This document shows positions 1 through 5,684 of a stretch of 6,728 nucleotides of DNA, piece by piece (position 1 is the stretch's first letter; the number at the start of each line of letters is the position of its first letter). The position numbers were made by a program, and so were the translations under genes. This DNA is from Bacillota bacterium. Lineage in GTDB: Bacteria > Bacillota > Sulfobacillia > Sulfobacillales > Sulfobacillaceae. Under the pieces are notes generated by a model. The model was not told where the DNA came from and ran no database searches. It was given only the letters and a program-made list of their open reading frames with translations. The stretch lies in assembly GCA_021820675.1 (NCBI GenBank), contig JAKADI010000091.1:1-6728 (forward strand). The letters are read 5' to 3'.

Positions 1-2
1 CA

Positions 3-890
3 CGACGGGTTGTGGAAGGCATTGCCAAAACAGGGAAACCTGTTGCGGGGTTTTCTATTGAGGGACACGGCGATACGGAGACCATTGCCACGGCCGTGCG
101 TCAAGCGCGGGAATACTTATATTATGCTTCGGAATTACGGAGAGAGGAAGTACCGATTGCGGACGCCATCTTTAGTGTCAAGTGCGGCGAGTCCGATACC
201 ACTTCAGGATTGGGGTCGAATCCAGCCGTAGGCGTCGCCGTCGACTGGTTGGTCGACCAAGGGGCGACCGTTATTTTCGGAGAAACCACGGAAATTACCG
301 GGGCTGAACACATCATTGCCCGCCGTTGTGTGAATGACGACGTGCGTTCACGGTATCTCGGCATGCACGAAAATTATCAGGAACTTGTACGGTCGCAAGG
401 AGTCGACCTACTCGGGTCGCAGCCGACCCAAGGGAATATTGCTGGGGGCCTGAGTACTATTGAGGAAAAGGCGATGGGCAATATTGAAAAAACTGGCACG
501 AGCCCGATTGTCGACGCTCTTGAACCGGCCACGACACCGACAACTAAAGGATTGAACTTTATGGACTCCTCGTCGGCGGCTGCGGAATTTATCACATTGA
601 TGGGCGCATCGGGTTCAATGTTTCATTTCTTTACGACAGGCCAAGGCAATATCGTGGGGAACGCCATCGTACCTGTAATGAAAACCACGGCCAATCCCCA
701 TACGGCTAAGACGATGGCCGAGCACATCGATGTGGATATTTCAGCATTATTGTCATTGGAAATGACGTTAAAACAGGCGGGACAAGCCCTTTTGGACATG
801 ATGTTTCGCAACGTGAATGGGCGTTTGACCGCTACCGAGGTGTTGGGTCACAAAGAGTTTGTATTGACGAAAATGTACCGGAGTTCCTGA
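3..890 (+). CDS. UxaA-family dehydratase/lyase, large (catalytic) domain; 5' end outside window
   Basis: The reading frame is open from the first base of the window, so the gene begins upstream; 295 residues and the stop are visible. It matches the UxaA/GarD family (altronate or galactarate dehydratase; the large subunit of (2R)-sulfolactate sulfo-lyase is a relative). These are metal-dependent cytoplasmic enzymes that remove water or sulfite from a hydroxy-acid. Family signatures in order, numbered from the first visible residue, are: KCGESDTTSGLGSNPAVG (about 60-77), GETTEITGAEH (93-103), QGNIAGGLSTIEEKAMG (143-159), GLNFMDSSSAA (183-193), FFTTGQGNIVGNAIVPVMK (209-227), and EHIDVDISALL near 241. 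The tail GHKEFVLTKMYRSS looks like a normal family C-terminus. Large subunits usually have about 390 residues, so roughly 90-100 are missing on the left. A small SAF-domain partner gene would be expected upstream, but that is inference. The substrate cannot be decided from this part. GTG at position 12 is an internal Val codon and not a start. Confidence 0.88.
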   Translation, partial: RRVVEGIAKTGKPVAGFSIEGHGDTETIATAVRQAREYLYYASELRREEVPIADAIFSVKCGESDTTSGLGSNPAVGVAVDWLVDQGATVIFGETTEITGAEHIIARRCVNDDVRSRYLGMHENYQELVRSQGVDLLGSQPTQGNIAGGLSTIEEKAMGNIEKTGTSPIVDALEPATTPTTKGLNFMDSSSAAAEFITLMGASGSMFHFFTTGQGNIVGNAIVPVMKTTANPHTAKTMAEHIDVDISALLSLEMTLKQAGQALLDMMFRNVNGRLTATEVLGHKEFVLTKMYRSS

Positions 891-959
891 TTAACGGAAA
901 CGGGTCCAATGGAAGAGGGATGGGAGGTCGCTGGTGAGTTAACGGTGAAGGATGCCTAA

Positions 960-1043
960 ATGGCTCTGCTCAATCCGTTTGAAGCCTTAGAGCAAAGGAA
1001 ATTTGGTTCGACGAAGGTTACGCCCGTCGTACATGAATCATGA
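960..1043 (+). CDS. possible 27-codon ORF downstream of the UxaA-family gene
   Basis: This short ORF starts MALLNPFEALEQRKFG and ends HES before TGA. GAAGGA lies 7 nt before the ATG, which is a usable ribosome-binding site. The frame of the UxaA gene, read past its stop, stays open for 22 codons and ends at TAA directly before this ATG (TAAATG). I recognise no family. It could be a real small protein, the first codons of a following gene that has decayed, or chance. The hairpin at 1048-1078 follows its stop within 5 nt, which would suit the end of a transcription unit. Confidence is low because of the size. Confidence 0.2.
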   Translation: MALLNPFEALEQRKFGSTKVTPVVHES

Positions 1044-1047
1044 ATTC

Positions 1048-1078
1048 GGGGGTGTGGCTAGCTGTGCTGCCACACCCC
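1048..1078 (+). terminator. strong hairpin, candidate terminator after the UxaA-family gene
   Basis: GGGGTGTGGC (1049-1058) pairs perfectly with GCCACACCCC (1069-1078). Inside the loop AGC (1060-1062) also pairs with GCT (1066-1068), leaving a TGT loop and one bulged T. The stem is long and GC-rich. The 3' side reads ATTAAGTCAGTTTT, so there is no immediate T-run and a classic intrinsic terminator is not fully met. It is the last structured element before the gene-poor region and is best read as an imperfect terminator or an mRNA 3'-end stabiliser. Confidence 0.5.
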
Positions 1079-1107
1079 ATTAAGTCAGTTTTGGAGGGGG
1101 TGCACCG

Positions 1108-1317
1108 ATGGCATATCACGACAGGTCCTCCTACGATATGCATTACAAGAGAGAGAGCCTGACGTTTGAATATGGACACGAACAAGGATTCTTTTGGATA
1201 CCGACCACGCATAACAAGTCTTCACCGAAGAGAATGCGGGTGATTCGGTGGTATCGGATGCGATACTATAAATGGTTCTTCCGCTATCGTCAAAGAGTCG
1301 CGCGACCGGACACATAG
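1108..1317 (+). CDS. hypothetical small basic/aromatic protein, 69 aa
   Basis: The ORF begins MAYHDRSSYDMHYKRES and ends at TAG. Its main support is the ribosome-binding site: GGAGGGGG at 1093-1100 lies 7 nt before the ATG. The C-terminal half is rich in Arg, Tyr and Trp (KRMRVIRWYRMRYYKWFFRY and on). No signal peptide, clear membrane segment or metal motif is visible, and I recognise no family. It stands alone between a terminator-like hairpin and unassigned DNA. A long minus-strand open frame overlaps it, so coding is not certain. It may be the intact 5' start of a gene whose remainder has been lost. Confidence 0.3.
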   Translation: MAYHDRSSYDMHYKRESLTFEYGHEQGFFWIPTTHNKSSPKRMRVIRWYRMRYYKWFFRYRQRVARPDT

Positions 1318-1870
1318 AGGTTTTAATTGCGTCACTCATCGCACCAAGGCATTCCGAGAAAAATACGGCGCGTCTGACACAGTGAAACGTGCCGGGTAGA
1401 CCCGGCACCACATTCGGCATTGCCGCCCTCGAACCAAATACAACCGGGGCGACTGGAGATGGTGATTGGAACTTCGCGGGTGGACCCAGACGGTAACTTC
1501 GGGCATCGTTTCCGTTACATACCCCAGATAACTCAGGTAACAGGGACGGATATATTTGCAAAACTATGGAAACAAGAGTAATTGGCATCTCTCCGACGTC
1601 AGGGAATTGTGATGTCCGTTGGCTATACTCTTAGACGTCTCGAGAACTTGCCATGACTTTTCTCCAGACGTCTATGATGTCTATCATGTATGGCAGTGAG
1701 TACCATTTTTCGACAGGCACTATTGTATGAGGAATCCTCCGCAATTTCTTGGCCGCTGACACGCGGTGCCATCGGGGGCAGGTCACGTGCCGTATGGATG
1801 CGGCGATGCCGAGAACCAGGCAACGAGGAGGCGATCCGCGAAACATGTTTGTATATAGCCTAATAGAAAT
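1318..1870. other. gene-poor stretch without recognisable genes
   Basis: No frame here gives a protein I recognise. Visible structure is limited to three items. One is a perfect 8-bp inverted repeat at 1389-1408 (GTGCCGGG, loop TAGA, CCCGGCAC). Another is two copies of the palindrome AGACGTCT at 1633-1640 and 1666-1673. The third is a minus-strand frame open from 1846 to 1085 apart from one TAA at 1631-1633. The ISL3 relic begins directly to the right. The stretch is probably decayed former coding or intergenic sequence. Confidence 0.4.
1389..1408. repeat. perfect 8-bp inverted repeat with 4-nt loop
   Basis: GTGCCGGG (1389-1396) and CCCGGCAC (1401-1408) are exact complements around TAGA. There is no T-run on either side, so it is not a convincing intrinsic terminator on either strand. 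No gene that it could serve is evident nearby. Confidence 0.45.
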
Positions 1871-1898
1871 GGCTCTTCCGCACTTTTGGTGTAAGACT
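1871..1898 (+). repeat. left terminal inverted repeat of the ISL3 relic
   Basis: This 28-bp end begins GGCTCTTCCG CACTTTTGGT. It matches the reverse complement of 2681-2708 at 25 of 28 positions, with mismatches at positions 11, 22 and 26. It lies distal to the transposase start. Confidence 0.85.
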
Positions 1899-1929
1899 TT
1901 TAAGCGTTTGTCAAACCCTCGCGCACTTT

Positions 1930-1953
1930 GTCACGCGGTGCCTGCCGCGTGAC
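1930..1953. repeat. perfect 9-bp inverted repeat inside the ISL3 relic
   Basis: GTCACGCGG (1930-1938) pairs exactly with CCGCGTGAC (1945-1953) around the loop TGCCTG. It sits between the end of the transposase remnant and the left terminal repeat. It could be the remains of a transposase terminator on the minus strand, although no T-run follows. Confidence 0.45.
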
Positions 1954-2613
1954 GGTGCTCGTCTGTTGTCACTCCGCTGCCGCCGTATTCGGCGGCGGGT
2001 CCGAGGGGGACCGTAAAAAAGGCCATGCCAGCCCTCCGGCATGTGCCCCGACGAATGGGGAGTGCGCCTGTAAGCCACTCTAGGATGCCGTGGTGTTCCA
2101 AATCGACCACCACGGTGGCATAGCGATGCCCCTTAGCGAGCGCCCAGTCATCGATGCCCCCTCACGTGTGGAGGCGGAAACGTCGGCTCGGGGTGCGCCC
2201 GCACAACCCGGAGAACGGTATCCGCACTGAGGGGACCCCGTGTCCCGCCGCGGTCGCGGCACTTCTTCGGCACTGGTCGTCCAGGCCCAGTCGGCCAGCT
2301 ACTGCTAAACGAGTCGACCGCCGGCTATAGGCCGGCACCCAGGGCGTCAGCCGCGTACAGAAAATGCTTTGCGGGCAGTCGGGGTTATCACAGAAAATTT
2401 CGGCACCACCCATTCCACAGAGACGGCCGCATCACTCCAGGGCAGGTCATCCACCTGCCGTGAACAGGTCATGTGCAACCGGGCCGAGATCTGAGCACAG
2501 TGAGGACACGGAGCGGAGGATGCGGCAATCACCAGCGTCAGAAAAAACTGATGACCATCGTCGGTGATGGTGAGGTCTTGGGTCGGCACGGCAGGCAATA
2601 TGGAGAGCGACAT
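1931..2613 (-). pseudogene. ISL3-family transposase, frameshifted and C-terminally truncated
   Basis: The gene reads leftward from ATG at 2613-2611, preceded by AGAGGAGGT (2618-2626). Frame 1 gives MSLSILPAVPTQDLTITDDG, then APCPHCAQ, the first half of the zf-ISL3 zinc-binding domain, and on to DDLPWSDAAVSVEW. Near 2410 the match moves to a second frame: EIFCDNPDCPQSIF (second Cys pair), then VPAYSRRSTRLAV. Near 2250 a third frame continues with LSADTVLRVVRAHPEPTF. Near 2158 it shifts again to GIDDWALAKGHRYATVVV and DLEHHGILEWL, the start of the DDE_Tnp_ISL3 domain with its first catalytic Asp. After about 2050 no further homology is visible; the second Asp and the Glu with most of the C-terminal domain are absent. 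Intact family members have about 400 residues or more. It is not functional as written. The sequence from about 2050 to 1931 is assigned here only by position. Confidence 0.82.
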
Positions 2614-2617
2614 AGCG

Positions 2618-2626
2618 ACCTCCTCT
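2618..2626 (-). promoter_or_regulatory. ribosome-binding site of the ISL3 transposase
   Basis: On the minus strand AGAGGAGGT stands 4 nt before ATG at 2613. It fixes the original start of the transposase although the rest of the gene is broken. Confidence 0.7.
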
Positions 2627-2680
2627 GGGAACATGTGGCAAAGTTGTCCGTATGATACCGCGAAATTTTGACATTGGATC

Positions 2681-2708
2681 AGACTTCCACCAAAAGTACG
2701 GAAGAGCC
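2681..2708 (-). repeat. right terminal inverted repeat of the ISL3 relic
   Basis: Read on the minus strand this 28-bp end begins GGCTCTTCCG TACTTTTGGT and matches the left end at 25 of 28 positions. It lies about 70 bp upstream of the transposase start, as expected for the promoter-side end of an ISL3 element. Confidence 0.85.
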
Positions 2709-3006
2709 CTGGTATTGAAATTTGTGGTGGGTGAGCTCGGCCCGGGACACATGGAAGGCAGCGTGATGTTGTCGGCATCAACAACAGCCACACCGTCATA
2801 TTCATGGGTGTAGGTTACACAAGAAAATTGGTGCTGTTCAGCCCCCTCAGAAAAAGTATTTTTACGTCACATAGAGCACCAGACCTCCCTGGTGAACAAC
2901 GGGTCTACTGAATATGTACAAACCGTCAGCTTATCTTGGCGCACCGAAATTCGAGTAATATATATTGCAATGCTCTATCCGTCTCCTGGCACTATGTGTC
3001 GGAGTA
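2709..3006. other. unassigned stretch between ISL3 relic and the LysR gene
   Basis: No recognisable coding sequence on either strand. A short plus-strand reading (GINNSHTVIFMGVGYTRKL, about 2762-2830) looks protein-like, but I cannot place it and it has no start signal. A 6-bp hairpin, CACCAG (2877-2882) with CTGGTG (2889-2894), is the only clear structure. It lies about 110 bp past the 3' end of the LysR gene and has no T-run on the minus strand, so it is not called a terminator. Confidence 0.35.
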
Positions 3007-3897
3007 CTAGAAATGCTTTGCTAGGTTTAGACATAGATCAATCCACGAGCGAGCTATCTGTGAAATTTCTGCATTTAAAGTGATAATGCCAAAAGTACGG
3101 TTAAGTTGCGAGTCTGGTGTTGAAGGCAAAGTATCTTCCAAGGGAATAGCGCGCCAGTCTACATGCTGAGCGGCATCTAAGCAAACAGAACGGGGCAAAA
3201 TGGTTATGCCTAGACCAGCAGACACCATGCGTTGTATGATATCTACATTATCCACTTCCATCCTAATGTTTGGTATCACTTCATGGGAACGAAATAAGGC
3301 CTCGAGATCGTTTCGTAACATAGTACGGGTAGTCATTAAAATAAGAGGGCAATTACCTAACTGTTTTATTGAAATCGAAGAGCCGACTTGCCAGTCATTT
3401 TCAAGGGGGCAAAGTACCCATAGGGGATCTGTAAATAATGGGATGACGCGAAAGTACGCACGGTTCTTAGCGTCCGAGACAATTCCAATCTCCACACGTC
3501 CACTCCCTACCAAGTCGTAAATATCCGAACTCATGCCCGTTTCCACATGAATATCCGTAGTAGAAAATGTTTCCCGAAAAATTCTAATAGCTTTCGGCAG
3601 AAAGGTCGTAAGGGTAGTGAGGCTTGCGCCAATGCTGAGGCGCTGATCGATCTTGCCATGGTTAAACAATTGCACTTCGTCAAGGATATGACGAGCCATA
3701 GGGTAAACTCGTTGGCCAAACGGAGTGACATGAAGTCTACCATTCTGGTGGTCAAATAAAGTATGGCCCAACTCCTTCTCCAGATTATGAATATATCTCG
3801 ACAGAGCCGGTTGGGCAATATGCAACCTTTGTGAAGCCTCAGTGACGGTACCCCATTCCACAATTGACACAAAAGCTTCTAAATAGTGAAACTTCAT
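3007..3897 (-). CDS. LysR-type transcriptional regulator, divergent from sdhCDBA
   Basis: A 296-residue protein with normal LysR length and layout. The N-terminal winged helix-turn-helix spans about residues 1-60: MKFHYLEAFVSIVEWGTVTE, then ASQRLHIAQPALSRYIHNLE and KELGHTLFDH, with the recognition helix near 28-38. A linker helix follows (about 60-88), then an effector-binding domain (about 88-292) with VEIGIV, CPLILMT and the typical GLGITILPRS stretch (228-236). I chose ATG at 3897 over the GTG at 3906. GGGGTG (3904-3909) then stands 6 nt upstream as ribosome-binding site, and the protein begins just before the helix-turn-helix as is usual. It is transcribed away from sdhC with a 256-bp gap. 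LysR regulators commonly act on the divergent neighbour and on themselves, so sdh is the obvious candidate target. The inducer cannot be read from the sequence. Bacillus CcpC is a LysR regulator of TCA-cycle genes, but I do not claim orthology. Confidence 0.92.
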   Translation of the reverse strand: MKFHYLEAFVSIVEWGTVTEASQRLHIAQPALSRYIHNLEKELGHTLFDHQNGRLHVTPFGQRVYPMARHILDEVQLFNHGKIDQRLSIGASLTTLTTFLPKAIRIFRETFSTTDIHVETGMSSDIYDLVGSGRVEIGIVSDAKNRAYFRVIPLFTDPLWVLCPLENDWQVGSSISIKQLGNCPLILMTTRTMLRNDLEALFRSHEVIPNIRMEVDNVDIIQRMVSAGLGITILPRSVCLDAAQHVDWRAIPLEDTLPSTPDSQLNRTFGIITLNAEISQIARSWIDLCLNLAKHF

Positions 3898-3936
3898 TGA
3901 AGTCACCCCGCAATTGAAATGTACCTTAGAAACCGT

Positions 3937-3949
3937 AAAATGTGATTTT
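3937..3949. promoter_or_regulatory. AT-rich palindrome, candidate LysR operator
   Basis: AAAAT GTG ATTTT is a perfect 5-bp inverted repeat around 3 nt. It lies about 40 bp upstream of the lysR start and about 200 bp from sdhC. LysR proteins bind short interrupted palindromes, often AT-rich, near their own start. The short stem could also arise by chance in this AT-rich segment. Confidence 0.28.
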
Positions 3950-3971
3950 CATAATTTTGGCCATTAGTAAT

Positions 3972-3984
3972 GATTCGTCGAATC
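3972..3984. promoter_or_regulatory. 13-bp palindrome GATTCG-T-CGAATC, candidate regulator site
   Basis: GATTCG and CGAATC are exact reverse complements around a single T. The half site CGAAT occurs again at 4029-4033 inside TTCGAA (4027-4032), 50 bp towards sdhC and upstream of the candidate sdh promoter. Two related sites between divergent genes fit the recognition-site plus activation-site layout of LysR regulators. It does not strictly follow the T-N11-A consensus with symmetric T and A, so the regulator is inferred from position only. Confidence 0.38.
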
Positions 3985-4044
3985 TAAAAACTATACGACG
4001 CGCCACAAGGCCCTAGATCAAAATAGTTCGAATATCAGCCTAAA

Positions 4045-4082
4045 TTGGGTATTTTACTTCTATTTTTATTATCGTTTAGAAT
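4045..4082 (+). promoter_or_regulatory. candidate sigma-70-type promoter region for sdhCDBA
   Basis: Two overlapping readings are possible. TTACTT (4054-4059) with TAGAAT (4077-4082) has 17-bp spacing and a -10 matching 5/6. TTGGGT (4045-4050) with TATTAT (4067-4072) has 16-bp spacing and a -10 also matching 5/6. Both -35 boxes are poor, as is common for promoters that need an activator. The distance to the sdhC start is about 70-80 nt. The segment is very AT-rich. Confidence 0.35.
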
Positions 4083-4153
4083 CATAACATAACCACTGTG
4101 TATTCAGAGCGACAATCTACCAATCTCACTGAAATAAATCGGAGGATAATTGT

Positions 4154-4510
4154 ATGAATCACGAAAAAACGTTAGGGCGCAACGTGTTTTGGGGACATCG
4201 CATTACAGGTTTACTAATCCTGGGGTATCTTTATCTGCATCTAGTGCTTTTAAGTGCAATTTTGTCTCCTTTAGGATCACAACATTTCAATGCGGTGGCT
4301 TCAGTGGTGGAACGCCCTCCTTTTATCGCGGCTGATATGGTATTGTTTGCGATTATTTTATTTCATGCTGTTAACGGCATCCGTCTCATTTTAGCAGATT
4401 TTGGCCTGATGATTCGTGAAAATCGCTTCGCGATCTGGACCGCTATGACAATTGTTGCCGTAATGGTGTTCATTGCGTCGTTGGTCATGTTTCCCGATCT
4501 TTTACGGTAA
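4154..4510 (+). CDS. sdhC: succinate dehydrogenase cytochrome b subunit, membrane anchor SdhC
   Basis: A 118-residue membrane protein of the SdhC fold with three hydrophobic helices at about 17-38, 60-82 and 95-115. FWGHRITGLL (12-21) is the family's HRxTG motif at the quinone-site end of helix I. FHAVNGIRLILADFG (70-84) is the helix II motif whose His71 is a haem b ligand in the family. His29 in helix I (YLYLHLVLL) is a second possible ligand. With SdhD it anchors SdhA and SdhB to the cytoplasmic membrane and passes electrons to quinone. GGAGG (4141-4145) lies 8 nt before the ATG. It is the first gene of the operon; sdhD follows after 12 nt. Small size and two separate anchor genes resemble type A rather than the single-subunit type B anchor of Bacillus. 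Confidence 0.85.
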   Translation: MNHEKTLGRNVFWGHRITGLLILGYLYLHLVLLSAILSPLGSQHFNAVASVVERPPFIAADMVLFAIILFHAVNGIRLILADFGLMIRENRFAIWTAMTIVAVMVFIASLVMFPDLLR

Positions 4511-4522
4511 AGGAAGATGCTT

Positions 4523-4918
4523 ATGGCAACGGAATCCAAACAAGAGAATCCCAAACAAGAGGCAGCAAGACCGGTAATACTGGTATCTTGGTCGTGGATG
4601 CTACAGAGATTTACAGGTATTTTGTTACTTGTGTTTCTAGGTGGTCATCTCTGGGTTGAGCATTTTATGAATACTACCACTCGTGTCGTTAGCTTACGAC
4701 TGACGCACTGGATTTACACTTTTTTAGATATTAGTTTGTTGATTATAGTGGTGTATCACGGTCTTAATGGTCTACGAAGCATTGTCAGAGAACGCATGAT
4801 ACGAAGCCATTTTATATGGATAGATATTGTGCTGTGGGGTATAGGTATATTCACGATAATTTGGGGCCTCGACATCTTGTGGGCATTCTGGTACCACCAT
4901 CCATTTTTTGTTGTGTAG
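4523..4918 (+). CDS. sdhD: succinate dehydrogenase hydrophobic membrane anchor subunit SdhD
   Basis: A 131-residue protein with a polar N-terminus (MATESKQENPKQEAARP) and three hydrophobic helices at about 30-50, 62-84 and 98-124. RFTGILLLVFLGGHLWVEHF (29-48) is the anchor-family helix I and includes His42 and His48. VVYHGLNGLRSIVRE (76-90) is the helix II motif with the haem-ligand type His79. I chose ATG at 4523 over the ATG at 4517, because GGAAG (4512-4516) is then 6 nt away instead of touching the start codon. It pairs with SdhC to form the quinone-reactive membrane domain. The end is rich in Trp, Phe and His (WAFWYHHPFFVV). It sits 12 nt after sdhC and 25 nt before sdhB. Confidence 0.82.
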   Translation: MATESKQENPKQEAARPVILVSWSWMLQRFTGILLLVFLGGHLWVEHFMNTTTRVVSLRLTHWIYTFLDISLLIIVVYHGLNGLRSIVRERMIRSHFIWIDIVLWGIGIFTIIWGLDILWAFWYHHPFFVV

Positions 4919-4929
4919 TGTTTCAAAGT

Positions 4930-4936
4930 AGGAGGT
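4930..4936 (+). promoter_or_regulatory. ribosome-binding site that decides the sdhB start
   Basis: AGGAGGT is followed by AATGATAGTG. The ATG at 4938 is only 1 nt away and is too close. The in-frame GTG at 4944 is 7 nt away, the normal distance, so GTG is the likely start and the protein begins MAITIRINRNG. Confidence 0.7.
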
Positions 4937-4943
4937 AATGATA

Positions 4944-5684
4944 GTGGCAATCACTATACGAATAAACCGCAATGGTATTGAAGATGTTTTTCAAGTCGAA
5001 GCAAAAACTCAACAAACAGTGCTTGATGCCCTTTTTTACATCCAAAACGAATTGGATTCCAGTTTATCCTTCCGTTGTTCTTGTCGTGTAGGGATGTGCG
5101 GATCCTGTGGCATGGTGATTAACGGGAAAGAAGGGTTGGCGTGTCGGACGTCGCTAAATCAATTGGGAATAGACGTTTCAGTCCAGCCATTACGTCACAT
5201 TCCCGTTATTAAGGACCTCGTGGTAGATATGGAGGGCTTTTTCTCTAAGTATCGCTCTATCGAACCATATTTTAGTCCAAGAGTAGAGATTAGTGAACCT
5301 ATTGTTGCTTCTCCACAAAGCGGCATCAGAAAAGACATAGATCTTGGCCTAGAATGTATCAGTTGCGGGCTTTGTCTATCAGCTTGTGATGTTGTCAGCA
5401 TGGTCCCAGAGTTTTTGGGGCCGGCCGCATTGAATCGGGCATACAATTTGGTCGCCGATGTACGTGACGATCGCACAGATCAACGTTTGTCTGTAGTGGG
5501 TGCACCCCGTATAGGGGTATGGCAATGCCATACCCACATGAGTTGCGTCGAGGTCTGCCCCAAAAATATCGCCCCGACACGCGCCATTGTCAATCTCAAG
5601 CGAATACTCATTCGTCGTAGTTTGCTAGGTAAAAGACATCATTTCATTCCGAAGGTCCATGCCATAAAAATGGAGGTAGATTGA
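4944..5684 (+). CDS. sdhB: succinate dehydrogenase iron-sulfur subunit SdhB
   Basis: A 246-residue electron-transfer subunit of normal length, starting at GTG. The N-terminal ferredoxin-like domain binds [2Fe-2S] through FRCSCRVGMCGSCGMVINGK and EGLAC: Cys47, Cys52, Cys55 and Cys67, with an extra Cys45. All four ligands are Cys, unlike E. coli SdhB, which has Asp at the third. The C-terminal domain has LECISCGLCLSACDVVSM (Cys138, 141, 144, 148) and WQCHTHMSCVEVCPKNIAP (Cys195, 201, 205). By family rule these supply the [4Fe-4S] and [3Fe-4S] clusters. Cys148 is followed by Asp where most relatives have Pro. The protein carries electrons from FAD in SdhA to quinone at SdhC/SdhD on the cytoplasmic face of the membrane. 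Its TGA overlaps the sdhA ATG by 1 nt (TGATG), implying translational coupling. Confidence 0.93.
   Translation: MAITIRINRNGIEDVFQVEAKTQQTVLDALFYIQNELDSSLSFRCSCRVGMCGSCGMVINGKEGLACRTSLNQLGIDVSVQPLRHIPVIKDLVVDMEGFFSKYRSIEPYFSPRVEISEPIVASPQSGIRKDIDLGLECISCGLCLSACDVVSMVPEFLGPAALNRAYNLVADVRDDRTDQRLSVVGAPRIGVWQCHTHMSCVEVCPKNIAPTRAIVNLKRILIRRSLLGKRHHFIPKVHAIKMEVD

Larger units (their letters stand above)
1871..2708 (-). mobile_element. ISL3-family insertion sequence relic, 838 bp
   Basis: The element is bounded by terminal inverted repeats at 1871-1898 and 2681-2708 and carries a broken ISL3-type transposase gene on the minus strand. Both ends begin GGCTCTTCCG when read inward, typical of ISL3-family tips. 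Complete ISL3 elements are usually about 1.2-1.5 kb, so this copy has lost several hundred bp, mostly the 3' half of the transposase gene. The 8-bp flanks (ATAGAAAT on the left, CTGGTATT on the right) do not match, so no target-site duplication remains at the exact ends. The copy cannot move by itself, but its ends could still be acted on by a related transposase supplied in trans. Confidence 0.85.

Noticed and set aside
1633..1673. Two AGACGTCT palindromes 33 bp apart as an operator pair.
   Set aside because: Short, with no nearby gene start that they could serve; probably chance.
2709..2721. ATTGAAAT (2714-2721) resembles ATAGAAAT (1863-1870), possibly a target-site duplication of the ISL3 relic.
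   Set aside because: It differs at one base and lies 5 nt away from the repeat end, so it does not flank the element exactly.
2892..3083. Plus-strand 63-codon ORF overlapping the end of lysR.
   Set aside because: No ribosome-binding site, overlaps conserved lysR coding sequence, and has no recognisable similarity.
3089..3100. Twelve-base match CCAAAAGTACGG to the right end of the ISL3 relic (2690-2701), which could suggest another IS end.
   Set aside because: It lies inside the intact lysR coding sequence, encodes ordinary residues, does not extend further, and a 12-base match is expected by chance in a window of this size.
3898..3906. GTG at 3906 as lysR start.
   Set aside because: It overlaps the GGGGTG that serves as ribosome-binding site for ATG at 3897, and LysR proteins usually begin just before the helix-turn-helix as with ATG 3897.
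4938..4943. ATG at 4938 as sdhB start.
   Set aside because: Only 1 nt separates it from AGGAGGT; GTG at 4944 has normal spacing and loses only two residues.
5195..5580. Minus-strand ORFs opposite sdhB.
   Set aside because: Antisense to conserved Fe-S motifs; no start signals or family resemblance.
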